Source of the DNA: Xanthobacter aminoxidans
GTDB lineage: Bacteria; Pseudomonadota; Alphaproteobacteria; Rhizobiales; Xanthobacteraceae
Length of the DNA: 64,000 nt
Direction: 5' to 3'
Assembly (NCBI RefSeq): GCF_023571765.1
Contig: NZ_JAMJXC010000016.1
Location: forward strand, 1-64,000
Numbering within the stretch: the stretch's first letter is position 1; every line of letters begins with the position of its first letter. The notes below the pieces were generated by a model, which worked only from the letters and a program-made list of their open reading frames with translations, was not told the origin of the DNA and searched no databases. Shown here piece by piece: positions 1 to 7,628 of this stretch. Made by a program: the position numbers and the translations under genes.

Positions 1-127
1 TCGCGCCGCCAGACTCCGCAAGGATCTTCGTGATCGCTGCCGTCAGCGACGTCTTGCCGTGATCAACGTGACCGATCGTGCCGATGTTGCAGTGCGGCTT
101 CGAGCGGTTGAACTTCTCTTTGGCCAT
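1..127 (-). CDS. tuf: Elongation factor Tu, N-terminal fragment (cut by window edge)
   Basis: The first 42 codons read leftward from an ATG at 127 and continue beyond the window. The translation opens [12 protein letters not shown] and carries GHVDHGKT, the P-loop of EF-Tu, which identifies the translation GTPase that delivers aminoacyl-tRNA to the ribosome. No fusA lies upstream; a solute-binding protein gene does. This is therefore probably the tufB-type copy, which in proteobacteria usually precedes tRNA-Trp-secE-nusG (expected to the left, not visible). tRNA-Gly(TCC) and tRNA-Tyr(GTA), the usual upstream partners of tufB, lie 11 kb away on the same strand. Confidence 0.97.
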   Translation of the reverse strand, partial: MAKEKFNRSKPHCNIGTIGHVDHGKTSLTAAITKILAESGGA

Positions 128-300
128 TTCGTCTCTCTCACTCTCGGTCAGCGCCCCGCGCGGGCCGCCAAAAAATCCGCCGTGGGATAGGGGGTTTCAG
201 AAGCGGATGCAAGAGGCGGGACAATCGCGCGCAAAACCGTCCGCCCCCGCGCGCACGCGCGAAGGCCGGTCCGGCAAGGCCGCGGCGCGGCCCCCTCCCC

Positions 301-1134
301 CTATCCGCCGTCCCCGGGACAAGCCTCAGAGCCACGGCCGGCGCCATAGGGCGTCGCGGCGATGAAGGCGTTCAGCGCGTCCGCAACGCCCGTCGATTTC
401 GCGCGGACGATGAAGGAGAACGGCTCGTTCCGCACGTTTCCGTCCGGCGTCATCATGCAGTGCGGCCAGACCGGGACGAGGCCCATCTTCTGCGACAGGT
501 ACTGGACGGTGCCGAGCCCCGAGCCGAAGGCGAACGGGCCTTCTCCCTCCGCGGCGTCGCGGACCCGCCGGGCATTTTCCACATCGTCCGAGGTGCCGAT
601 GATGGTCACGTCGGCGATCCGAGCCTGTGCAACGCGGCTGCGGGCGTCGACGTCGGCCGTCGAGCCGGCGATGACCATGATGGTCCTGCCCTCAAGGTCG
701 GCCGCACGCGCCAGCTTCCCGGCATCGGCCTTGCGCACGCCGAAGGCACGCAGCACGAAATAATAATGATCGGACCACACCCCCGCCGCGCCGGTCGCCT
801 GCCGGCGCGTGGTGAGGTCGGCGATACCCGAGGCGGCGATGTCGCAGGCGTCGGCACCGGGGCGCGTCCACAGGCCGTCGAAATCCGCCACCTCCACCGG
901 CTGGAACCGCAGCCCCTGCGACGCGGCGAAGGCCTTGAGATAGTCCACGTCCCACCCCTCCCAGACGCCGGCGTCGGACTTGCCGACGAAGGGCGGGAAG
1001 GTGGCGAACATGCAGACCGAGAGCGTACCGGGCGCGAGCGTTTCAACCGGCGCGGCTGCGAGCGGCAGCACGGTTGAAGCCGCCAGAATCATCCCGGCCG
1101 CGAAACCGACGGCCCCACGTCGAGCTACCCGCAC
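301..1134 (-). CDS. Periplasmic solute-binding protein, family 3-like (SBP_bac_3)
   Basis: A 277-residue protein starting at GTG 1134, five bases after a strong Shine-Dalgarno (GGGGAGG, complement of 1140-1146). The longer reading from a TTG at 1188 would put basic residues ahead of an otherwise ordinary signal peptide (hydrophobic run, then Leu-Ala-Ala-Ala). The mature part has the fold signature of amino-acid-type binding proteins: FPPFV near the N-terminus, then WEGWDVDYLKAFA, and a central AADLEGRTIMVIAGST. No permease or ATPase accompanies it, so it may feed a distant transporter or serve as a binding or chaperone component, as XoxJ/MxaJ-type family members do. It diverges from the LuxR-type regulator and shares its control region. 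Substrate unknown. Confidence 0.75.
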   Translation of the reverse strand: MRVARRGAVGFAAGMILAASTVLPLAAAPVETLAPGTLSVCMFATFPPFVGKSDAGVWEGWDVDYLKAFAASQGLRFQPVEVADFDGLWTRPGADACDIAASGIADLTTRRQATGAAGVWSDHYYFVLRAFGVRKADAGKLARAADLEGRTIMVIAGSTADVDARSRVAQARIADVTIIGTSDDVENARRVRDAAEGEGPFAFGSGLGTVQYLSQKMGLVPVWPHCMMTPDGNVRNEPFSFIVRAKSTGVADALNAFIAATPYGAGRGSEACPGDGG

Positions 1135-1195
1135 GCACGCCTCCCCAAAGCTGTGCCGGGACCATAGTCGAGCCGGCCGAACGCGCAATGCGGAG

Positions 1196-1203
1196 GTATC
1201 GGC
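1196..1203. promoter_or_regulatory. GTATCGGC motif, copy 1
   Basis: GTATCGGC lies in the divergent control region between the binding-protein gene and the LuxR-type regulator. The same octamer recurs at 2422-2429 and 8820-8827 in the next two control regions of this cluster. Operator function is inference from position only. Confidence 0.3.
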
Positions 1204-1325
1204 GAGCGCTAAGGAATCGCCCCCACGGCTGGCGCCTTGCCCCCGCGTCCGCGAACCGTCACAGTGCGACGGTCTTTGCTGACCTCAAGGAAATGCAGGG
1301 GCACCACAGCCAGCGCGGGTGCGAC

Positions 1326-2189
1326 ATGAGCCCTGACATGTCCCCTCTTTCCAGCCCTCCTCTTGCCTGCTCTCCTCTTGACTGCGCGCCGGACGACCTC
1401 CTGTCCGCCTCCGACGTGCGCGACATCGTGAGGCTGCTGGGCGACGTCATCGTCTCGCGCGCGGACTTCTCCTGCGTGAAGCGGCAGCTCATCGATGGCA
1501 TCTCGACGCTGGTCGGCGCCGATTCCTGGACCTGGAGCCTCGGCTGCCTCGCGGAGCCGGGCGAGCAGCCGGTCTATCTCGGCGTGGCCCATGGCGGTTT
1601 CGACGAGGCGCGCTACGGGCGCCTCCTGCTCGCCGCCGCCCATCCCGACATGGCCTGGACCTCGGCGAAGCTGCTGGGCGAGATGCGCGCGTGCAACGCC
1701 CACGTCACCCGGACACGGCAGCAGATCGTGGATGAAGCCACCTTCGTCGCCTCGGGCGTCGGCAGCCACCTGGCTGATGCGGACATCGGACCCTTTATCT
1801 TCTCGCTCCGGCCCATCGACGAGCGCGCGGTCAGCACCATTTCGCTCTTCCGGCGCCGGAACGCAGCCCCGTTTTCCGACCGGGAAGCGCGGATCGCCCA
1901 TATCCTGCTCAGCGAGCTGCCCTGGCTGCACGAGCAGGGCTGGCCGAGCGACCGCGGCGCCAGCGTGCCCCGCCTCTCCCCCCGGCTGCGGCTGGTGCTG
2001 AACCTTCTGCTCGACGGGCGCACGCGCAAGGAAATCGCCGTCAGCCTCAACCTCTCCGAATACACGGTCGCGCAATACCAGCGGGCGGTCTATCGCCACT
2101 TCGGCGTCCGCTCCCACGCCACCCTGCTGCGGCGGTTCCAGATGGGCGACGGTGGCGACCGCCGGTCGACCGTACAGGAGGCGGGCTGA
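1326..2189 (+). CDS. LuxR-family transcriptional regulator
   Basis: About 287 residues. The last 65 or so form a GerE/LuxR helix-turn-helix: LSPRLRLVLNLLLDGRTRKE, then IAVSLNLSEYTVAQYQRAVY and RHFGVRSH. The preceding 200 residues have no receiver aspartate and no recognisable autoinducer-binding motif, so this is an orphan regulator of unknown signal. The start is uncertain: ATG 1326 has a weak ribosome site, and ATG 1293 and ATG 1338 are in frame. It sits between the divergent binding-protein gene and the molybdenum-hydroxylase operon on its own strand, which makes it the obvious candidate regulator of both. Confidence 0.8.
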   Translation: MSPDMSPLSSPPLACSPLDCAPDDLLSASDVRDIVRLLGDVIVSRADFSCVKRQLIDGISTLVGADSWTWSLGCLAEPGEQPVYLGVAHGGFDEARYGRLLLAAAHPDMAWTSAKLLGEMRACNAHVTRTRQQIVDEATFVASGVGSHLADADIGPFIFSLRPIDERAVSTISLFRRRNAAPFSDREARIAHILLSELPWLHEQGWPSDRGASVPRLSPRLRLVLNLLLDGRTRKEIAVSLNLSEYTVAQYQRAVYRHFGVRSHATLLRRFQMGDGGDRRSTVQEAG

Positions 2190-2208
2190 CCACCGCGGTC
2201 CCGCCCCC

Positions 2209-2224
2209 TCCCTCAAATGAGGGA
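2209..2224 (+). terminator. Small hairpin after the LuxR-type gene
   Basis: TCCCTC-AAAT-GAGGGA forms a 6-bp stem with a 4-base loop 20 bases after the stop codon. There is no T-run, so it is at best a weak terminator. Confidence 0.25.
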
Positions 2225-2356
2225 ATAGGAAGAGTTCCGGCGCGTTTGGTATGCAGGGCAAGCTGCAGCGTCGGCGGACAGCATCTGTGAAGCACGGACA
2301 GCTTCACGCGGCAGGATATGCCCCGCAGGGCGCATGCGCACTTGCACGTCCAGATT

Positions 2357-2381
2357 AAATTTAAACGCCTGATTTAAATTT
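2357..2381. promoter_or_regulatory. AT-only inverted repeat upstream of the molybdenum-hydroxylase operon
   Basis: AAATTTAAA (2357-2365), seven bases, then TTTAAATTT (2373-2381): a perfect 9-bp dyad made only of A and T inside very GC-rich DNA, about 100 bases before the ATG at 2483. It could be an operator, an UP-like element or a nucleoid-protein site. Confidence 0.4.
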
Positions 2382-2417
2382 TATCGCACCGCACGCCTCG
2401 AATTTCCGAAAATGACG

Positions 2418-2430
2418 CGACGTATCGGCA
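2418..2430. promoter_or_regulatory. CGACGTATCGGCA motif, copy 2
   Basis: This 13-base string is repeated exactly at 8816-8828. Here it is followed by an inverted GATAC at 2444-2448, so GTATC and GATAC form a spaced dyad ending about 35 bases before the ATG at 2483. Candidate regulator-binding site for the hydroxylase operon. Confidence 0.35.
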
Positions 2431-2482
2431 TTCATAAATTACTGATACCCTGATTTTTACTTGGTCCGGGGAAGAAAAAAAC

Positions 2483-5254
2483 ATGCGTCCTTCGCGGCGT
2501 GATTTCGTGACGTGGGTTGCTGCCAGCGGGATCATGCTTGCCATGAGCCGCATCGGCGCAGCGCGGGCCGCCGGGTTCGACGCGAGCCAGACGCTCCCCG
2601 GCCCGGCCGCGTTCCGCCTCCCCGGCGCCACGGCCGGGCGCATCGATGCCTTGGCCAAGGTGACGGGCGCCAAGCTCTACGCATCGGATTTCCGCGCGGC
2701 GGACATGGAGGGCTGGCCGGCGACGACCGCCCACGCCCTGCTCCTGCGTGCCGCCGACGCCACCCACGTCTTCACCGGGCTCGATCTCTCCGCGCTGGAC
2801 GCCGGCGCCCGGCCGACGCAGGTGGTGACGGCGCAGGATCTGGAGCGCGCCGGGGTCCGCGTGCCGCCCTTCTATGCCGGCGACCTGCTCTGCCCGGCGG
2901 GCAAGACACCGCTCTATCTCGGCCAGCCGCTGGCGCTTCTGCTGTTCGAGACGTTCGATGCCTATGACCGGGCGCGGGCGATCCTGCGCGAGAAGGCCCC
3001 CGCCCGATTCGGCGCCGAGACCGGACCCGTGGCGGAGCCGAACTACGCCGCCCTGCGCTTCACCCGCGTCGCCGGGGATGCTCCCGGCGTCCCGGATGTC
3101 TATTCGCCGCTGATCGAGGGCTGGATCAGCCCCGGCGTCTTCGAGCCCGGCGGCCGGCCCGTCTGGCAGCCGCTGCCCACCTCGGAAGGTGGCCAGTACA
3201 AGAAGGGCGCCATCCACGGCGAGGCCATCCGCGCCTTCATCGCCGCCGGCGCGCCGGACATGCTGGTCCTCGACCGCCGATTCCGCACCCAGTCCGTGGA
3301 CCCCATGTTCCTGGAACCGGAGGGCGGCCTCGCCTGGTACGACCCGCAGGCCAAGGCCCTGCGGATGGTGCTCGGCGTCCAGTCGCCGCTCGAAGCGAGC
3401 GAGGAGCTGGCCCACCTTCTGGGAGCGGCGGCGGCGGGGTTCCGCCCCGAGCGGATCGAGAGCCATTTCGCCCATCTGGGCGGCGGCTTCGGCGGGCGCG
3501 ACCATACCCCGTTCCCGTTCTACGTGGCTTTGGCCGCCATGTTCCTGCCGGGACACCCCATCCGCCTCGCCCACGACCGGTTTCAGCAGTTCCAGGGCGG
3601 CATCAAGCGCCATGCCTTCGACATGCACACGCAGGTGGCCTTCGAACGCGCCACCGGACGGATGCGGGCCTTTGCGGCCGACCATGTCCTCGATGGTGGC
3701 GGCCTCGCCAACTATTCGGCGAGCGTGGCCGCAGTGTCGGCCACATCAGCCATCGGCATCTACGATGTCCCGAAAGTGGACGTGACCACCCTCGCCGAGC
3801 ACACCCGGGGCGTCACGGCCGGGTCCATGCGCGGCTACGGCGTGCTCCAGACCACCACAGCCCTTGAGACGCTGGTGGACGAAGCGGCGCAAGCCCTGTC
3901 GATGGACCCTATCACCCTAAGGCGGCGCAACCTGCTGAAGGCCGGCGGCCTCACCATGACCGGCAATCCGTGGACCGTCTCGATCCGCACGCCAGAAATC
4001 CTCGACAAGCTGGAAGGCCATGCCCTGTGGCGGGGCCGCGACGAGGCCCGCAAGGCAGCCCCGGCCGGGTCACTGGTCGGCACCGGCGTCGCCGTCTGCG
4101 CCAAGGACTACGGGACGGGCGCCGACTGCTCCCTCGGCCGGGTGGAGGTCGATCCCCAGGGGCACATCCGCATCTTCTGCGACGCGGTCGAGATGGGCAA
4201 CGGCATCGGCACGGCGGTGGCGAACCGCGTGGCGGGCCTGCTCGGACGGCGGGCGGATGCGGTCTCCGTCGCCCGCATCGATGCGTTCGATGAACTCGGG
4301 CTCGTGACCTCAGGCGATCCCTACACCCTCACACAGGCGGAGCAGGACGCCGCCGCCCGCAATCCGCGCTGGGTGCCGGCGATCAGTTCGGCCACCAGCG
4401 CCTCCATCGGTGCCCATGTGGGTACCCAGGCGGCGGCCGAGGCGGCGCGGCTCATTTTTCGCTTCGGGCTGTGGCCGGCGGCGCTCAGCCTGTGGGGCAT
4501 CGCCCAGGACGATCCGCGCCGCTTCCTTTGGCAGGAGGCGTTCTGGTTCGACGGTGCGCTCATCCTCTCCGGCCTGCCGCCGCTGCAGCAGGAGAAGGTG
4601 GCCGCCCGCGCGCACGAGATGGGCGGCCTCACCGGCGCCATGGCCCACGCCTTCTCCCGCTGGGCATGGGCGCAGGCGGCTTTTCCGCTGGACGGGTTCG
4701 AATGGGTCGTGGACCTCGACGCGCTGGCGGTGCGGCGCGGCGGCGGTGCGTTCAAGGTGCTGGACCGCAGCTTCATCGCCTTCCCGCCGGCGAGCTACAA
4801 CCGGATCGGCACCTCCTTCACATCGAGCTGCGGCACGCTGGTCAAGGTCGAGATCGAGAAGGCGAGCGGCGCCGTGCGGGTCTCGCGGGCCTACAGCGTG
4901 CTGGAATGCGGCGAGGTGCTAACCCCCGAGGTGGTGGTCGGCCAGGCGCAAGGCGGCTTCGCCATGGGCCTTGGCTACGCTTTGCTCGAAACCCTGCCGC
5001 CGTTCGAGGACGGGCCCGGCAATGGCCGCTGGAACCTCGGCGACTATGTGGTCGCCCGCGGCTCCGATCTGCCCCTCCACGCGCTGGAGGTGGAAGTCTT
5101 GCCACGCGTCGCCCCGAACGAACCGCCCAAGGGCATGGCCGAGGTGGTCATGATCCCGGTGGTGCCCGCCATTCTCAACGCCATCCACGATGCCACCGGC
5201 CATCGTTTCCGTGCCTTGCCCGTCACGCCGGACGATGTCCGGCGGGTGCTGTGA
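2483..5254 (+). CDS. Xanthine-dehydrogenase-family molybdopterin-binding subunit, Tat-exported
   Basis: 923 residues, slightly longer than usual aldehyde-oxidase-type large subunits because it carries its own export signal. A twin-arginine motif (SRRDFVTWVAASG, Arg5-Arg6) precedes a hydrophobic stretch, so the folded cofactor-loaded enzyme should go to the periplasm. Family marks are GGGFGGR near residue 333 (molybdopterin side), QGGFAMGLGYALLE late in the chain, and the C-terminal GMAEVVMIPVVPAI with the expected catalytic glutamate near residue 887. The reaction class is hydroxylation of an N-heterocycle or aldehyde with water as oxygen donor. The [2Fe-2S] subunit and a cytochrome c follow at once, so electrons probably pass to the respiratory chain rather than NAD; no FAD subunit is present. 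The nearest described class is isoquinoline 1-oxidoreductase/periplasmic aldehyde dehydrogenase. Substrate not deducible. Confidence 0.92.
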   Translation: MRPSRRDFVTWVAASGIMLAMSRIGAARAAGFDASQTLPGPAAFRLPGATAGRIDALAKVTGAKLYASDFRAADMEGWPATTAHALLLRAADATHVFTGLDLSALDAGARPTQVVTAQDLERAGVRVPPFYAGDLLCPAGKTPLYLGQPLALLLFETFDAYDRARAILREKAPARFGAETGPVAEPNYAALRFTRVAGDAPGVPDVYSPLIEGWISPGVFEPGGRPVWQPLPTSEGGQYKKGAIHGEAIRAFIAAGAPDMLVLDRRFRTQSVDPMFLEPEGGLAWYDPQAKALRMVLGVQSPLEASEELAHLLGAAAAGFRPERIESHFAHLGGGFGGRDHTPFPFYVALAAMFLPGHPIRLAHDRFQQFQGGIKRHAFDMHTQVAFERATGRMRAFAADHVLDGGGLANYSASVAAVSATSAIGIYDVPKVDVTTLAEHTRGVTAGSMRGYGVLQTTTALETLVDEAAQALSMDPITLRRRNLLKAGGLTMTGNPWTVSIRTPEILDKLEGHALWRGRDEARKAAPAGSLVGTGVAVCAKDYGTGADCSLGRVEVDPQGHIRIFCDAVEMGNGIGTAVANRVAGLLGRRADAVSVARIDAFDELGLVTSGDPYTLTQAEQDAAARNPRWVPAISSATSASIGAHVGTQAAAEAARLIFRFGLWPAALSLWGIAQDDPRRFLWQEAFWFDGALILSGLPPLQQEKVAARAHEMGGLTGAMAHAFSRWAWAQAAFPLDGFEWVVDLDALAVRRGGGAFKVLDRSFIAFPPASYNRIGTSFTSSCGTLVKVEIEKASGAVRVSRAYSVLECGEVLTPEVVVGQAQGGFAMGLGYALLETLPPFEDGPGNGRWNLGDYVVARGSDLPLHALEVEVLPRVAPNEPPKGMAEVVMIPVVPAILNAIHDATGHRFRALPVTPDDVRRVL

Positions 5255-5267
5255 AGGGAGAAACCGC

Positions 5268-5783
5268 TTGCCTCCGGTCTCACTCACCATCAACGGTCGC
5301 AGCCACGGTCCCATCGAGGTCCGCGAGGGCCTGAGCATGAACGACTTCCTGCGGGAAGTGCTGGGCATGACCGGTACCAAGTTCGGCTGCGGCGCCGCCC
5401 AGTGCCTCAGTTGCGCGGTCATCGTGGATCATGCGGACGGAACCAGTTCCACCACGCCCACCTGCATCGCGTCCGCCACCGATTTCAACACGCTCGCCAT
5501 CCGCACTGTGGAGGGCCACGCGAAGAGCGGCGAGCTGACGCCGCTGCAGAAGAGCTTCGTCGCCCATTTCGCCTTCCAGTGCGGCTATTGCACCCCCGGC
5601 TTCCTCAACGAGGGGCAGGTGTTGCTGGAGCGGCTGGAACGCTCGCCCATTCCCCGGGCCGATCTGGAGCGCACCATCGCCGAGGCCCTCGACGGCCATC
5701 TGTGCCGCTGCTCCGGCTACGTCAAATACCACCAGGCGGTGCGCGATGTCGTGCTCGCCGACCCCAAACGCTTCCTGACCTGA
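5268..5783 (+). CDS. [2Fe-2S] subunit of the molybdenum hydroxylase
   Basis: 171 residues from a TTG at 5268, chosen because GAAGGGAG lies just upstream and the translation PPVSLTINGRSHGPIEV matches the family's N-terminus. The plant-type cluster ligands are Cys41, Cys46, Cys49 and Cys66. The second, four-helix cluster uses Cys105, Cys108 (CGYCTPGF), Cys146 and Cys148 (CRCSGY), so both clusters are intact. It relays electrons from the molybdenum centre to the downstream cytochrome. There is no signal peptide, so it should be exported by hitchhiking on the Tat signal of the large subunit, as known for this family. Thirteen bases separate it from the preceding gene. Confidence 0.93.
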   Translation: MPPVSLTINGRSHGPIEVREGLSMNDFLREVLGMTGTKFGCGAAQCLSCAVIVDHADGTSSTTPTCIASATDFNTLAIRTVEGHAKSGELTPLQKSFVAHFAFQCGYCTPGFLNEGQVLLERLERSPIPRADLERTIAEALDGHLCRCSGYVKYHQAVRDVVLADPKRFLT

Positions 5784-5792
5784 GGAGCTTCG

Positions 5793-6428
5793 ATGCTGTT
5801 CGACAGGCGCCTCGCAATAACCCTGCCTGCGGCGGCCCTCGCCGGGCTGCTGGCGGCAGCCGGGATCGCGCTGTCGGCGCCCGCAGGTACGCTTTCGGCG
5901 CCCGCAGGTACTCTTGCGCCGCCGGACGCCTTCGCCGCCATCGCCGATCCCGCGCAGCGGTCGGCGGCCTATTTCGGTGAGCTGAGCAAGGTGCTCACCC
6001 ACCCGCGCTGCACCAATTGCCACCCCGCCACGGATCGGCCCCGACAGGGGGATTCAGCGCGTCTGCACCAGCCGCCGGTGACGCGCGGCGCGGACGGGTT
6101 CGGCACCGCGAGCCTTAGGTGCGGCACCTGCCATCACGGCGAGAATTACGCGCCGGCCGGCGTCCCCGGCCATCCCGAATGGCATCTCGCGCCCGCCGAG
6201 ATGGCCTGGGAGGGCAAGAGCCCGGCCGAAATTTGCATCCAGATCAAGGACCCGAGCCGCAACGGCGGACGATCGCTGGCCGATCTCATCGCCCATATCG
6301 GCGACGACACGCTGGTCGGCTGGGCCTGGCATCCGGGCGGCGCGCGGACGCCCGCGCCGGGCTCGCAACAGGAGGCGAAAGCCCTGGTCAAGGCGTGGGT
6401 CGAGAGCGGCGCCGCCTGCCCCAAATGA
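5793..6428 (+). CDS. Di-haem cytochrome c electron acceptor of the molybdenum hydroxylase
   Basis: 211 residues with an N-terminal signal sequence and two haem-binding CxxCH motifs, CTNCH (73-77) and CGTCH (110-114). It follows the iron-sulphur subunit by nine bases in the same operon. Three-subunit hydroxylases of this layout (large, small, cytochrome) are exported oxidoreductases that feed a terminal oxidase; similar proteins are often labelled 'isoquinoline 1-oxidoreductase subunit'. A seven-residue unit SAPAGTL occurs twice just after the signal region, apparently a recent in-frame duplication. Confidence 0.88.
   Translation: MLFDRRLAITLPAAALAGLLAAAGIALSAPAGTLSAPAGTLAPPDAFAAIADPAQRSAAYFGELSKVLTHPRCTNCHPATDRPRQGDSARLHQPPVTRGADGFGTASLRCGTCHHGENYAPAGVPGHPEWHLAPAEMAWEGKSPAEICIQIKDPSRNGGRSLADLIAHIGDDTLVGWAWHPGGARTPAPGSQQEAKALVKAWVESGAACPK
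5874..5911 (+). repeat. 21-bp tandem duplication within the cytochrome gene
   Basis: The 17-base string TCGGCGCCCGCAGGTAC occurs at 5874-5890 and 5895-5911, a 21-base period that keeps the frame and duplicates seven residues at the signal-peptide/mature junction. Confidence 0.85.
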
Positions 6429-6474
6429 TCTGCCCCCAGCGACCCGCGCAAAATGACATATGGAGGAGGAAACG

Positions 6475-7572
6475 ATGAAATACCGTTCCGTCGGATTGGC
6501 CGTGGCGGCGGCGCTCGCCGCAACGCCGCTGCCCGGCGCCCTCGCGGCCGAGCCACCGGCCTATCTCAAGCCCATCTCCGGGCCGCCGCAGCCGCTTTCC
6601 GCGCAGGATCTCGCCACCCGCAACGTCCTCCAGCTCAACACCACCATGTTCGCGCTGTACGACAATGCCGGCACCGCGTTTCGCCGCAACATCCTCGCCA
6701 GCCATCCGGTCATCCTGGCGCTGTTCTCGGGCGCCGGCGGCCGCATGATCCTCTACCGGCCGGGCCAGCCGCCGCTGGAGGCGCCCTCGGTGCCCAAGGC
6801 CTATCAGGTGATGAAGTCGCTGGGCCACAGCGCCATGGCCATTTCCGAGGTCGTGCTGCCGTATCTGGACACGCCGAGCGACACCTCCTGGGTCGCGCCC
6901 ATGCGGGCCTATCTGAGTGAGATGAAGAGCGCACTGGAGACCATCGGCGCGGCGGAGATGCCCGATGCGTGGCGGGCGAATTCCCGCGCCATCCTGGAGA
7001 ACAACATCGCCTTCATGGAGGACAGCCTCGCCAAGGGCGTCGTCACCCTCGATGCGGTGCAGGCCTATGCGAAGAAGCAGGCGCCGGTCCTGCGCAACGC
7101 CATCGCCTGGGCGGCCCAGACGCAGGTGAAGCACTGGATGGGCGTGCTGGACGGCTGGAAGAAGGACCTCGGCGGCAACTTCGATCAGGCCTTCGGCGCC
7201 AGCAACACCATCTATGTGGCCCGCCAGAACAACGTGCTGTTCAGCGTCCTCGCCCAGTATTTCGGCGAGAAGGCCATCAACGACCGCCTGTTCCTGATCG
7301 AGACCGTCTCCTTCACCACCACGCCGGAGGACATGCTGACCGCCGTGGTGCGCATCATCTCCGACCGCTCGGTGGGCGGGCTGTTCTTCAACAACGACCG
7401 GCTCATGGATTACGAGCTGATGGGAGGCGATGCCCGCAAGGCCATCATCGCGGAGATGAAGGCGCGCGGGCAGGAGCCGTTCCTGCCGCCGCAGGTGCCG
7501 TTCGGCTCGAAGCAGTGGCCGGCGCTGATCTCCGGCGGATCGGGCGCCGCCTCCCTCGACGATCTCCATTGA
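6475..7572 (+). CDS. Secreted protein of unknown function in the hydroxylase operon
   Basis: 365 residues from ATG 6475, preceded by an excellent ribosome site (GGAGGAGG). Residues 1-25 form a clear signal peptide ending ALAA. The mature part is mostly helical in character, with no cysteine pairs or haem motifs and no family I recognise. It contains GGRMILYRPGQPP, a long helical middle (YLSEMKSALETIGA) and a conserved-looking GGLFFNNDRLMDYE. Its place between the cytochrome and the PuuE-like gene, with short gaps, marks it as an operon member; a substrate-handling or assembly role is only a guess. Confidence 0.8.
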   Translation: MKYRSVGLAVAAALAATPLPGALAAEPPAYLKPISGPPQPLSAQDLATRNVLQLNTTMFALYDNAGTAFRRNILASHPVILALFSGAGGRMILYRPGQPPLEAPSVPKAYQVMKSLGHSAMAISEVVLPYLDTPSDTSWVAPMRAYLSEMKSALETIGAAEMPDAWRANSRAILENNIAFMEDSLAKGVVTLDAVQAYAKKQAPVLRNAIAWAAQTQVKHWMGVLDGWKKDLGGNFDQAFGASNTIYVARQNNVLFSVLAQYFGEKAINDRLFLIETVSFTTTPEDMLTAVVRIISDRSVGGLFFNNDRLMDYELMGGDARKAIIAEMKARGQEPFLPPQVPFGSKQWPALISGGSGAASLDDLH

Positions 7573-7628
7573 ACGACGCCCCGGGCGCGGCACATCCGTG
7601 CCCGGGACCATGCACAGGCAGGTGGGAC

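Noticed and set aside
2190-2482. A molybdenum-cofactor riboswitch upstream of the hydroxylase
   Set aside because: No multi-stem conserved core could be traced; only a short hairpin and an AT-only dyad are present.
2483-5783. A conventional cytoplasmic xanthine dehydrogenase (XdhAB)
   Set aside because: A Tat signal, separate [2Fe-2S] subunit, no FAD domain and a cytochrome c neighbour point to a periplasmic respiratory hydroxylase.
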